Assembly: GCA_947377725.1 (NCBI GenBank)
Contig: CANCGX010000039.1
Location: 1-9,823 of the forward strand
From: Actinomycetota bacterium
GTDB taxonomy: Bacteria; Actinomycetota; Actinomycetes; Nanopelagicales; Nanopelagicaceae
Direction of reading: 5' to 3'
Length of the DNA: 9,823 nucleotides
A program made the translations under genes and the position numbers. Below the pieces are notes generated by a model. It had not been told where the DNA came from. It ran no database searches and was given only the letters and a program-made list of their open reading frames with translations. Shown piece after piece: positions 1 through 7,155 of this stretch (position 1 is the first letter of the stretch; the number at the start of each line of letters is the position of its first letter).

Positions 1-15
1 AGTTACACTTGCCCG

Positions 16-1251
16 ATGTTCGCTAAATTTAGACCGTTCAAAGAATTTACCTCGATACTCAATCCGCACTCAAAGCGGATTGTTGTAGGTATTTCATTGA
101 ATGCTGTCGGCGGGGGAATGACTCTGTCTCTCCTTATGGTTTATCTTCATCAGGAACGAGGATTTACTACGACATTTGGCGGCCTTTTAATGGCGTGGGG
201 CGCACTGATCGGAATTCTTGGAACCGGACCCCTCGGCGCACTCGTTGACCGGGTTGGTCCGAAGAAAGTGCTTATTCCAGGATTGGTAATCTCCTCAATT
301 TCTGCATTTTCCTTTTCGACTGTTACAACACACCAACAAGCGCTTATTTCAATGACTTTGTTTTCTTTGGGCGGGCAATGTGTGTGGCCGGCTCAAATGG
401 TGATCCTCACTCGAGTTACTCCAGAAGAGCACCGCTCAAAGATATTTGGATTCAATTTCATGCTGTTGAATTTGGGACTTGGAGTGGGCGGCCTACTCTC
501 ATCTGTAATTATTAGGGCTAACTCGATTCTTTCCTTTCAAATTATGTATTGGGTTGATGGAATTACTTTCCTTTTCTACCTTTTAATCGTTCTGGGTTTG
601 AAAACACACCATGCAGGTAAGTATGTGAGTAAAGAGCATGAGCCAAAATCAGGCACGTATAGGGATTTGTTTTCGCGAAGAGATCTCTCCGTGCTGACGT
701 TCGCAGGAATAATCCTGCTGACTTTTGGATACGGTCCGCTTCAATCCGGGATTCCTATTTATGCAACTCAATATTTGGGGCTTTCTCCAAATTGGTTAGG
801 AATAATCTTTGGCGTAAATACGATTTCAATTGTTGTATTTCAACCATTTGTATTGAAAATATTAGAACGTTATTCAAAATACACAGCACTCATCTCTGTC
901 GGAGTAATCTGGGCTCTTTCTTGGATTGCTGTCGGGGTCTCGCCGTATCTTCCATTAATGATTGGGGGTATGGCGCTTTGTGTTAGTCAGCTCATTTTTG
1001 CCTTTGGTGAAATGGTCCACGCGCCAACTAATCCATCGCTACTTCAGGAATTAACCCCCGAGCACATCCGTGGACGAGCTAGCGCTTTGATAAGTCTTCA
1101 ATGGGGTTTCTCTGGAATTGCTGGTCCATCGATGGCCGGTATTCTGATTGGAGCCCATCAAGAGCAATTATGGGTAGTTCTTATGGCGCTCGGTGTTCTG
1201 ATTCCGATTCCATTCTTCGCATATGTGAAGAAGCTAAACACTCCTAAATAG
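16..1251 (+). CDS. MFS transporter, probable drug/metabolite exporter (DHA1-like)
   Basis: A 411-residue polytopic membrane protein of the size expected for a 12-helix major facilitator. The N-half loop 2-3 carries a recognisable MFS motif A (GALVDRVGPKK, residues 74-84). The matching loop of the second half, before the last helices, reads PEHIRGR (348-354) and echoes PEEHRSK (136-142). A hydrophilic stretch at about 196-224 separates the two six-helix halves. These features are typical of proton-driven exporters of the MdtG/Bmr kind (family knowledge); the substrate cannot be read from the sequence. The ATG at 16 is the first start in the frame and puts helix 1 at about residue 20. Only 15 bases precede it, so promoter and ribosome site lie largely outside the window. 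The 3' end overlaps the convergent acetyltransferase by 8 bases. A sugar or nucleoside permease is less likely. Confidence 0.88.
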   Translation: MFAKFRPFKEFTSILNPHSKRIVVGISLNAVGGGMTLSLLMVYLHQERGFTTTFGGLLMAWGALIGILGTGPLGALVDRVGPKKVLIPGLVISSISAFSFSTVTTHQQALISMTLFSLGGQCVWPAQMVILTRVTPEEHRSKIFGFNFMLLNLGLGVGGLLSSVIIRANSILSFQIMYWVDGITFLFYLLIVLGLKTHHAGKYVSKEHEPKSGTYRDLFSRRDLSVLTFAGIILLTFGYGPLQSGIPIYATQYLGLSPNWLGIIFGVNTISIVVFQPFVLKILERYSKYTALISVGVIWALSWIAVGVSPYLPLMIGGMALCVSQLIFAFGEMVHAPTNPSLLQELTPEHIRGRASALISLQWGFSGIAGPSMAGILIGAHQEQLWVVLMALGVLIPIPFFAYVKKLNTPK

Positions 1252-1786
1252 TTTTAAATATTTCAGCGCTCATTTCATAAATCTCTTCTGGTCCATCTTC
1301 TTCATCAATCTGTTGGCCCACATGTTCGAATCCAAATTTATTTATGACAGCGACTGAAGCTAAGTTCTCTGCGCTCACCGTATATCTCAAGGTTCTGACC
1401 CCTGGCTGATCAATAACCCATTCCCACATGCCTTTTAGGGCTTCGCTTCCGTACCCGCGGTTGCGGAATTCTTCAGCTATCTCATAACCAATCTCAATCA
1501 TCCCATTGTCATCGGGTGCAGCATGAAAGCTAATACTCCCGATGATCTCATTCGTCTCTTTGAGGACAATCCAACGAACAAACCAGATATTCAATTCAGG
1601 ATTTATCTTGACTTGGGGTACACGCCATTTAAGTGGCCCGCTGTTGTCCATTAAGACTCTGTGGGGATTCTTAAACGCTTTTCCTGAATAAATGGCGAGA
1701 TTCTCTGGTTCCTCAAACAACGTAACGAGTTCTAGAGTTTCGATTAAATGAAGTTGCAAACGATTCGTTTCAATTATTTCAGCCAC
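1244..1786 (-). CDS. GNAT-family N-acetyltransferase, RimJ/RimL type
   Basis: A 180-residue single-domain GNAT protein of the Acetyltransf_3 (RimJ/RimL) type, predicted to transfer acetyl from acetyl-CoA to an amine on a protein N-terminus or small molecule. It opens with the usual ETNRLQLHL (residues 6-14). The acetyl-CoA pyrophosphate loop is RNRGYG (108-113), after the strand IEIGYEI (97-103). The family's closing block, SAENLASVAVINKFGFEHVG, lies at 138-157. The start is a GTG (1784-1786), with a weak GGAA about 10 bases upstream and no better ATG nearby. It begins 18 bases after the EamA permease stop on the same strand, so it is the last gene of a TipAS-permease-acetyltransferase operon. 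Its 3' end overlaps the MFS gene and no terminator hairpin is visible between them. Whether it acetylates a drug or a ribosomal protein is unknown; its neighbours make a small-molecule target plausible. Confidence 0.88.
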   Translation of the reverse strand: MAEIIETNRLQLHLIETLELVTLFEEPENLAIYSGKAFKNPHRVLMDNSGPLKWRVPQVKINPELNIWFVRWIVLKETNEIIGSISFHAAPDDNGMIEIGYEIAEEFRNRGYGSEALKGMWEWVIDQPGVRTLRYTVSAENLASVAVINKFGFEHVGQQIDEEDGPEEIYEMSAEIFKTI

Positions 1787-1804
1787 GTGGCAACTATTCC
1801 ATAT

Positions 1805-2695
1805 CTACTTCTTGTTGACGTTTGATAGCGCCCAGAGCACACAAAATACGATTCCTATTGCCGAGAAAACCATAACTGAGGTGACCCGCTCGTGGAGTAG
1901 GAGTGCCGACCAACCCAGAGTCAAAATTGCTTGCAACTGCTGAACTTGAGATCCGTGAGTAACCCCGAAATCTCTCAGTCCTCGGTACCAGGCGAAGAAG
2001 CCCAGGTACATTGAAGAAAATCCAATTGCCAGAAGACCAAAGAGTGCTCCTCCATGAATTACATGGTGAGAATGTGTCTTTGCAAAAACAAGTAGTGCCC
2101 CAGGAATCGAAATCGGTAATCCAAAGATTACGACCCAAGAAATCACTTGCCAGCCGGGCATATGCTGCGTTAAGGATGCGCCTTCAACATAACAATACGA
2201 CGAGGCAAGGACCGCTCCGATGATGAGCAAATCCGCAATTAGATCACTCTTCGTGGCACCGCCTCTTCCAAGTGAGAAAATAATTAGAAGCAAAGTTCCC
2301 AATCCGGATGCAATCCAAAATGAAATTCCAACTGCTCTCTTATTTTTCATCACCGAGATGACTGCAGTCGCCAAGGGCATGACAGCAGAGATAACAGCGA
2401 CGTGCGCGGAAGTTGATCGTTGTAGAGCGAGTGCAATCAATATTGGCCAACCAAAAACTCCTCCCAGGGTTGTAAAGACCATCGGTCTCCACAGCGTTCT
2501 AGGCAGAGGTTTCACACCAGCTTTGAGCATGAGAGGAATAGCGATGAGCGAAGCAATGATGGGGCGAGCGAAAGCAGTAAATAAGGGATCAAAACTTTGA
2601 AGAGCTAATTTTGTAAATGGAAGCGAGAGAGAGAAGAGGAATATTCCGAGGCACGCATAAAAGAGTCCACTCTTCTGCTTCTGATCTAACGGCAC
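1805..2695 (-). CDS. EamA/DMT-family permease
   Basis: A 296-residue membrane protein with two EamA repeats (about residues 10-138 and 155-290). That gives the ten helices usual for drug/metabolite transporters, which export amino acids, metabolites or drugs. Family signs include the first-helix LFYACLGIFLFSLSLPFTK, the repeat-1 end STSAHVAVISAVMPLATAV (94-112), and the repeat-2 end LLLHERVTSVMVFSAIGIV (265-283), with the typical Glu-Arg before the last helix. The start is GTG at 2693-2695, nine bases after the TipAS gene's stop. The GGAA before it is too close to be a good ribosome site, so translational coupling to the upstream gene is likely (inference). The GNAT gene follows 18 bases downstream. 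The substrate is not predictable from sequence. Confidence 0.9.
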   Translation of the reverse strand: MPLDQKQKSGLFYACLGIFLFSLSLPFTKLALQSFDPLFTAFARPIIASLIAIPLMLKAGVKPLPRTLWRPMVFTTLGGVFGWPILIALALQRSTSAHVAVISAVMPLATAVISVMKNKRAVGISFWIASGLGTLLLIIFSLGRGGATKSDLIADLLIIGAVLASSYCYVEGASLTQHMPGWQVISWVVIFGLPISIPGALLVFAKTHSHHVIHGGALFGLLAIGFSSMYLGFFAWYRGLRDFGVTHGSQVQQLQAILTLGWSALLLHERVTSVMVFSAIGIVFCVLWALSNVNKK

Positions 2696-2704
2696 TTCCA
2701 GATT

Positions 2705-3055
2705 CTACTGAGCCATGATGGCATCGTGAACATATTGGGCTAACCCACGGGCTCGATCGTCATAATATTTCTTAAATCGAGGGTCTTGGATGTACATGAT
2801 TGCGAGGTTCTTCTGCATCTCAACGCTGCATTCGTAAAACCACTTTGATATAGCCAGGCGATGAGCCTCCACGGCAGATTTTGTCTCAGCCGAATCGATG
2901 GAAAGACTGTTGCCGTATGCGTATACAAATTTCTCAGTAGCTGCTTCTTGATCTACTTTCGCTGCAGCAAAATCAGCATGTGAATACTTCGATGTCCTGC
3001 TTTTGGATTCGCGAAACGCTTCAGTATCGCCCCATCGAATTTCGACCTCGTCCAT
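2705..3055 (-). CDS. stand-alone TipAS antibiotic-recognition domain protein
   Basis: A 116-residue soluble, mostly helical protein that I recognise as a TipAS domain (Pfam TipAS, the drug-binding half of the MerR-type regulator TipAL). The signature RWGDTEAFRES lies at residues 7-17. The AHRLAISKWF helix is at 64-73, and the closing block (YIQDPRFKKYYDDRARGLAQ, followed by YVHDAI) spans 88-113. In TipAL this domain binds thiopeptides such as thiostrepton, and the free domain is also made as TipAS (established knowledge). No MerR helix-turn-helix is present or fits upstream, since only 88 bases separate the start from divergent iolG. I chose the ATG at 3055 over the in-frame GTG at 3067 because GGAAG lies five bases before it. 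It heads an operon with an EamA permease (9-base gap) and an acetyltransferase. It could be a drug sensor, a drug-sequestering protein or a diverged binding domain; the ligand is unknown. Confidence 0.85.
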   Translation of the reverse strand: MDEVEIRWGDTEAFRESKSRTSKYSHADFAAAKVDQEAATEKFVYAYGNSLSIDSAETKSAVEAHRLAISKWFYECSVEMQKNLAIMYIQDPRFKKYYDDRARGLAQYVHDAIMAQ

Positions 3056-3060
3056 ATGTT

Positions 3061-3065
3061 CTTCC
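3061..3065 (-). promoter_or_regulatory. ribosome binding site of the TipAS gene
   Basis: GGAAG on the minus strand lies five bases before the ATG at 3055. It decides the start, because the in-frame GTG at 3067 would lie upstream of this site. The same 5-base spacing is seen for iolG and iolA. Confidence 0.6.
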
Positions 3066-3134
3066 ACAACAACGAAACGTACCTCTATTTATTGGTTTTG
3101 GTCTAGAATTTAATGAACTACAGCAAAGGTTATT

Positions 3135-3138
3135 GGAG
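3135..3138 (+). promoter_or_regulatory. ribosome binding site of iolG
   Basis: GGAG five bases upstream of the ATG at 3144, in an otherwise A-rich leader. It supports that start, which places the nucleotide-binding glycine motif at residue 8 as usual for the family. Confidence 0.65.
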
Positions 3139-3143
3139 CAAAA

Positions 3144-4127
3144 ATGATTCGTATTGGCGTCATTGGCACAGGAATCATGGGGGCAGGTCATGCCCGCTTT
3201 ATTAACGAACACGTCGAAAATGCTGAAGTCACCGCTCTTGCGGATATCGACCTTCAGCGCGTGAGCGACCTCGCAGAGGAGCTTGGCACGGTCACCTTGC
3301 AGACATCAAACCCCGAAGAGTTAATGAATAGCGCCGATGTAGATGCAATTGTCATTGCATCTCCTGATCCTTTGCATGTCGAACATTTGCGCCTTGCAAT
3401 GTCTAGCGGCAAGCCAACTCTCTGTGAAAAACCGATAGCAACCAACCTTGAGGATGCGCGCGCTATTTCTAGTGAAATTCAGAAGTATGAAGAAGGCAAA
3501 GGAAAGAAAGTCATTAGTTTTGGATTTATGCGCCGTTTCGATCCGGGGTATATGCGACTTCGTGAAGAAATCAATTCTGGTAATTATGGAAAACCGTTGT
3601 ACGTAAAAGCTGTCGTAAGAAATCACCAATCTCCGGGAATTACTTCGACTGGGCTATTTACCAATATCGCTATTCATGATTTCGACATTTACGGCTGGCT
3701 CTTTCAATCCGAGTGGGAGAGCGTTACTTCTTTCTATCCACCGCACTCAGGCTCTTCTCCATCTGATTTAAAGGATCCACTGATTTTCGTTGCAAAGTTG
3801 AAAAATGGAATCACTTTGGTAGCTGATGCCATTGCAAATGGAACTGCAGGATATGACACTCGCGTAGAGGTTGTTTGTGAACGCGGCAATCTTGAGATTG
3901 GGCCATTTGGCGATTTTGCAATTCGTACTACCGAGAATTTTGAAGTAAATCGCGGGGGAGTACCGGATCTGAATTGGATGAAGAAGTTCGAACGGTCCTA
4001 TATCAACGAACTTCGTGCATGGGTTAAAGAAATTGAAACAGGTGTAGTGAACCCAGACTTAGCCACCCACAAAGATGCCCTTACTGCCAATGAGTCAGCA
4101 GCAATGGGAGCCGCGTCTATTTCCTAA
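3144..4127 (+). CDS. iolG: Gfo/Idh/MocA oxidoreductase, probable inositol 2-dehydrogenase
   Basis: A 327-residue NAD(P)-dependent oxidoreductase of the Gfo/Idh/MocA family. The N-terminal Rossmann fold has the dinucleotide motif GTGIMG (residues 8-13) and ends with CEKPIA (94-99), whose Lys96 is the family's catalytic lysine. The C-terminal substrate domain has IHDFDIYGWL (177-186), with His178 as the expected catalytic histidine. Inositol dehydrogenase (myo-inositol to scyllo-inosose, first step of inositol breakdown) is favoured because the facing operon is iolA-iolB-iolD. Related enzymes oxidise scyllo- or chiro-inositol or reduce inosose, so exact substrate is uncertain. One oddity: four residues before His178 there is Asn174, where Bacillus subtilis IolG has its active-site Asp172. 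The gene is convergent with the transaldolase, with 12 bases between stop codons, and has its own promoter region. Confidence 0.8.
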   Translation: MIRIGVIGTGIMGAGHARFINEHVENAEVTALADIDLQRVSDLAEELGTVTLQTSNPEELMNSADVDAIVIASPDPLHVEHLRLAMSSGKPTLCEKPIATNLEDARAISSEIQKYEEGKGKKVISFGFMRRFDPGYMRLREEINSGNYGKPLYVKAVVRNHQSPGITSTGLFTNIAIHDFDIYGWLFQSEWESVTSFYPPHSGSSPSDLKDPLIFVAKLKNGITLVADAIANGTAGYDTRVEVVCERGNLEIGPFGDFAIRTTENFEVNRGGVPDLNWMKKFERSYINELRAWVKEIETGVVNPDLATHKDALTANESAAMGAASIS

Positions 4128-4139
4128 TGTATGTGCTAA

Positions 4140-5216
4140 TTATTTGTCAGGATTTGGAACGGTTACATCCCTGACAAACGATTCAAGGTCATTTGCTGAC
4201 TGCAGGAACCCTCGAAGAGTTCGAAGAGTTGCACCTAAGTTCGTGAATTCATCAGCTTTTAGTCCATCTGGTTCGTACATCTTCACAAATTCAGGAAAGT
4301 TTTCTAGGAGTGGTTCCAGGATATGACGCGCAACAGGTTCATTGATGCTGTTGAGGCTTGGTTTGATTCCAGATTTATTGATTCTCACCTGCCATGGATA
4401 AGGCGGTGAGATAACAACATCTCCGCCAAGCAATTCACTCCAATGCATGTGATTGCGAAATGCGGCGGATAGAAGTCTTGTGCGATACCCGCGTTCTTGA
4501 TAAATCTTGTAAGCGTTCTTAAAGACTGCGACGCCAGCCCATTCCATAATTCCTGGATCAACAGTTGCTCCAGCTTTTTCTGCGCAAACTTTTACCCAAT
4601 CATCTACGCGACCAACCATAATTGTGCAGACTGGGCCCATCTGAGAGATATCCAAGCCTTCTGCTTCACGACGTTTTAACCCGCGCTCGATTGCCTCAGC
4701 GACTGCAATTGTTTGTGCAACAGAGAATGAAACCGTGGCGTTGAGGCTAACTCCTTTATACGTCGCTTCTTCAAAAGCAGAAATGGCTTCCGACGTTACC
4801 GGGATCTTCACGATGATGTTCTTTGCTAACTTTGAGAATTCCACAGCTTGCTGAGCCAGAGCAGAAGCGTTACGAAAGTTTCGTGGGTCGGTTTGAATCG
4901 AAAGTCGGCCGTTACGCCCGTTATACTTTTCAAACTCGGGCTCAAGAATCTTTGCAGCGTTGACGGAAAGTTCTTCAACCATTGCCCAACCGATTGAATC
5001 TTCGGTGGCAAAAGGGCTAGCTGCTGCATATTCCTTGATGCGTCCAACCCAGTAGCTTTTATCCGCATTGAGTGCCGACAGAGCGATTACGGGATTGCAT
5101 GTCGCCCCAACGATTCCCCATGTGAGGGCGTCGTTAAGTTCTTTTGGATCAGCAGAGTCATTCCACAGAACAGTTTGTGTGTTCTGCTTCATGTAGAGAA
5201 ATGGTGATTCTGACAT
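4140..5216 (-). CDS. transaldolase-family protein in the inositol operon
   Basis: A 358-residue class I (Schiff-base) aldolase of the transaldolase family, predicted cytosolic TIM barrel. The active-site set appears intact: Asp20 in LWNDSAD, Asn41 in GATCNPV, Schiff-base Lys137 in IIVKIPVT, Asn159 in LNATVSFSVAQ, and an Arg254 phosphate-binding candidate in AAFRNH. The GGDVVISPP block (264-272) is also a family landmark. GATCNPV replaces the common TTNPS, and the segment around Asp20 differs from the VWLDDLSR form I recall for the usual actinobacterial transaldolase. This therefore looks like a separate subgroup. The ATG at 5216 is five bases after the iolD stop, so the two are almost certainly co-translated. 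Standard transaldolase moves a dihydroxyacetone unit between sugar phosphates. Its place as last gene of iolA-iolB-iolD suggests a role in inositol catabolism, perhaps at the aldolase step. The family call is firm, but that role is inference. Confidence 0.85.
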   Translation of the reverse strand: MSESPFLYMKQNTQTVLWNDSADPKELNDALTWGIVGATCNPVIALSALNADKSYWVGRIKEYAAASPFATEDSIGWAMVEELSVNAAKILEPEFEKYNGRNGRLSIQTDPRNFRNASALAQQAVEFSKLAKNIIVKIPVTSEAISAFEEATYKGVSLNATVSFSVAQTIAVAEAIERGLKRREAEGLDISQMGPVCTIMVGRVDDWVKVCAEKAGATVDPGIMEWAGVAVFKNAYKIYQERGYRTRLLSAAFRNHMHWSELLGGDVVISPPYPWQVRINKSGIKPSLNSINEPVARHILEPLLENFPEFVKMYEPDGLKADEFTNLGATLRTLRGFLQSANDLESFVRDVTVPNPDK

Positions 5217-5221
5217 GCTAA

Positions 5222-7144
5222 TTACTTCTCCAACTTCTTCTCGACTGCGCCTTTGCCAAGCAATGGACGTTGTTTCTTAACTGCCTCTTTATAGGAGGCA
5301 TATGCTGCTTGCGCGCTTTCAAGCGTTGAGAGTGGGGAAAGTGGGACATCCCACCATCCTTCTCCATTTGGAGAATATAGAAGCGGATCACTGTTGATGT
5401 GAATTAACGTTGCCTTAGAAGATGCCTTCGCTCTCTTTACGGCTTCATGCAGGTCAGAAATTGCTGACGGTGTCTCGTCGATGCGAATGACGTCGATACC
5501 TAGGCTCTCTGCATTCGTCGCAAGATCTACCGGCAACTTTTCGCCGATTTCAAAATTCTTTCGTTCTTGATCATAAAAACGATATTTAGTTCCAAAGCGT
5601 TGTGCACCAACGGTTTCGGAGAGATGGCCGATAGAAGCAAATCCATGGTTTTGGATGAGAACAACGATGAATTTAATTCCTTCAGCTACAGCCGAAACAA
5701 TCTCCGTGTGCATCATCAAATAGGAGCCATCGCCAACCATGACGATTGGATTAGCTCCGGCACGCGCAGCACCTACTCCGGCGGCGATTTCATATCCCAT
5801 GCAAGAAAAGGCATATTCGACGTGATAGCCAAGAGGTGATTGCACTCGCCACAGTTTATGAAGATCTCCCGGTAGGGAACCTGCCGCACAGATAACCGTG
5901 TCAGAGGAATCCGATGCACTCTGCACTGCATTTATGATCTCAGTTTGGCTTGGAAGTGAACGTTTTTGATCGACAAAAGCTTCATCGACAATTCTGTCCC
6001 AGACTTCCTTTTCCGTGGAAGCACGTGAAGAGTATTCACTTGAAGCGCTGTAATCAGATAATTCCGCAATCAATTCCTTCAACGTCTCTCGAGCGTCAGC
6101 CACAACTGGAAGTGCGCTCCCGTGTTTGAACGCATCAAAAGAGGCAATATTTATATTAATGAATCTAACATTGGGATTCTGAAAAGCAGTTCTGCTTCCA
6201 GTCGTGAAATCGCTATATCTGGTACCGATTCCGATGACTACATCGGCATCTGCCGCAAGACGGTTTGAACCTGTCGTACCTGTAGCTCCTATTGCACCTT
6301 GGCATTGCGGATGATCCCAGGTAAGCGAACCAACACCAGCTTGTGATGTTCCGACAGGAATCTTTGTCTGTTCAACGAACTTTGCTAGTTCTTCATGTGC
6401 ATCGCTATAAATCACTCCGCCGCCAGCGACAATAAATGGTTTCTTAGATCCGCGAATAATGTTTGCGACTTCTTTAATAAGACCGGCATCTGGGCGTGGA
6501 CGACGAATGCGCCATTCGCGATCGGCGAGAAATTCCTCCGGGACATCGATGATCTCGGCTTGAACATCTTCTGGAAGGGCAATCGTGACCGCTCCAGTTT
6601 CAGATGGATCAGTAAGCACTCGCATCGCTCCAAGAAGTGCTGAAAATAATTGTTCTGGTCGTTGCACTCGGTCAAAGAAGCGGGAGAGGGGCTTGAAAGC
6701 ATCATTCACGGAGAGAGTGGCATCATGAGGCATTTCTAGTTGCTGAAGAACTGGATCAGATGCTCTATTTGCAAAAGTATCTGAAGGCAAAAGTAAGACA
6801 GGTAATCTGTTTGTTGTTGCAACTGCAGCGCCGGTGAGCATATTGGTTGCTCCAGGTCCAACGGATGCTGTGCACGCGAAAGTTGCCCGGCGTCGCTTCA
6901 TGCGAGCAAATGCGGAAGATTCATGGACCATTGCTTGCTCATTGCGAGCTTGGTAATACGGCATGAGCGAAGGATCAGAGACGGAAAGTTCTTTAAGTGC
7001 TTGACCAATTCCAGCAACATTTCCGTGTCCAAAGATTCCGAATATGCCTGGGATGGTGCGCTCACGATAATCGCCATCAACCGTGTATTGGTGCGCCAAG
7101 AATTCGACGATTGCCTGGCTTACTGTCATCTGTCGGGTGGCCAT
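5222..7144 (-). CDS. iolD: 3D-(3,5/4)-trihydroxycyclohexane-1,2-dione hydrolase (THcHDO hydrolase)
   Basis: A 640-residue thiamine-diphosphate enzyme, the usual IolD length. It hydrolytically opens the cyclohexane-dione ring made by IolE to give 5-deoxyglucuronate, the substrate of IolB. The IolD hallmark GIFGIFGHGNVAGIGQAL is at residues 33-50. The ThDP-activating Glu69 lies in ARNEQ. The central domain begins at about 220, and the Mg/ThDP motif runs from GDG (471-473) to Asn499-His500. The C-terminal GEGWWDVP (594-601) is characteristic of IolD rather than acetolactate synthase. I chose the ATG at 7144, preceded by GAGAAG at 7149-7154, over the longer frame from 7210. The extra 22 residues would overlap iolB and precede a normal N-terminus. 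Start lies 11 bases past the iolB stop; the transaldolase follows after 5 bases. Confidence 0.95.
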   Translation of the reverse strand: MATRQMTVSQAIVEFLAHQYTVDGDYRERTIPGIFGIFGHGNVAGIGQALKELSVSDPSLMPYYQARNEQAMVHESSAFARMKRRRATFACTASVGPGATNMLTGAAVATTNRLPVLLLPSDTFANRASDPVLQQLEMPHDATLSVNDAFKPLSRFFDRVQRPEQLFSALLGAMRVLTDPSETGAVTIALPEDVQAEIIDVPEEFLADREWRIRRPRPDAGLIKEVANIIRGSKKPFIVAGGGVIYSDAHEELAKFVEQTKIPVGTSQAGVGSLTWDHPQCQGAIGATGTTGSNRLAADADVVIGIGTRYSDFTTGSRTAFQNPNVRFININIASFDAFKHGSALPVVADARETLKELIAELSDYSASSEYSSRASTEKEVWDRIVDEAFVDQKRSLPSQTEIINAVQSASDSSDTVICAAGSLPGDLHKLWRVQSPLGYHVEYAFSCMGYEIAAGVGAARAGANPIVMVGDGSYLMMHTEIVSAVAEGIKFIVVLIQNHGFASIGHLSETVGAQRFGTKYRFYDQERKNFEIGEKLPVDLATNAESLGIDVIRIDETPSAISDLHEAVKRAKASSKATLIHINSDPLLYSPNGEGWWDVPLSPLSTLESAQAAYASYKEAVKKQRPLLGKGAVEKKLEK

Positions 7145-7155
7145 GATTCTTCTCT

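Larger units (their letters stand above)
3056..3143. promoter_or_regulatory. divergent promoter region between the TipAS operon and iolG
   Basis: This 88-base AT-rich gap must hold the promoters for both the leftward TipAS operon and rightward iolG. For iolG, a possible -10 (TAGAAT, 3104-3109) lies about 34 bases before the ATG, but no convincing -35 sits 16-18 bases ahead of it. For the leftward operon I see only weak AT-rich candidates around 3083-3095. No clear inverted-repeat operator stands out. The promoter function is inferred from gene orientation. Confidence 0.4.

Noticed and set aside
2011..2600. Two open + strand frames (2011-2223 and 2220-2600) opposite the EamA gene
   Set aside because: They are antisense shadows of a clear membrane protein and show no recognisable domain.
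3056..3143. A lost MerR helix-turn-helix remnant upstream of the TipAS gene
   Set aside because: No HTH-like coding is visible and the gap is too short to hold one, so a recent break of a TipAL-type gene is not supported.
3021..3629. Minus-strand frames of 63-102 codons across the iolG start and its first half
   Set aside because: They are antisense to the conserved Rossmann domain, cross the divergent promoter gap and match no family I know.
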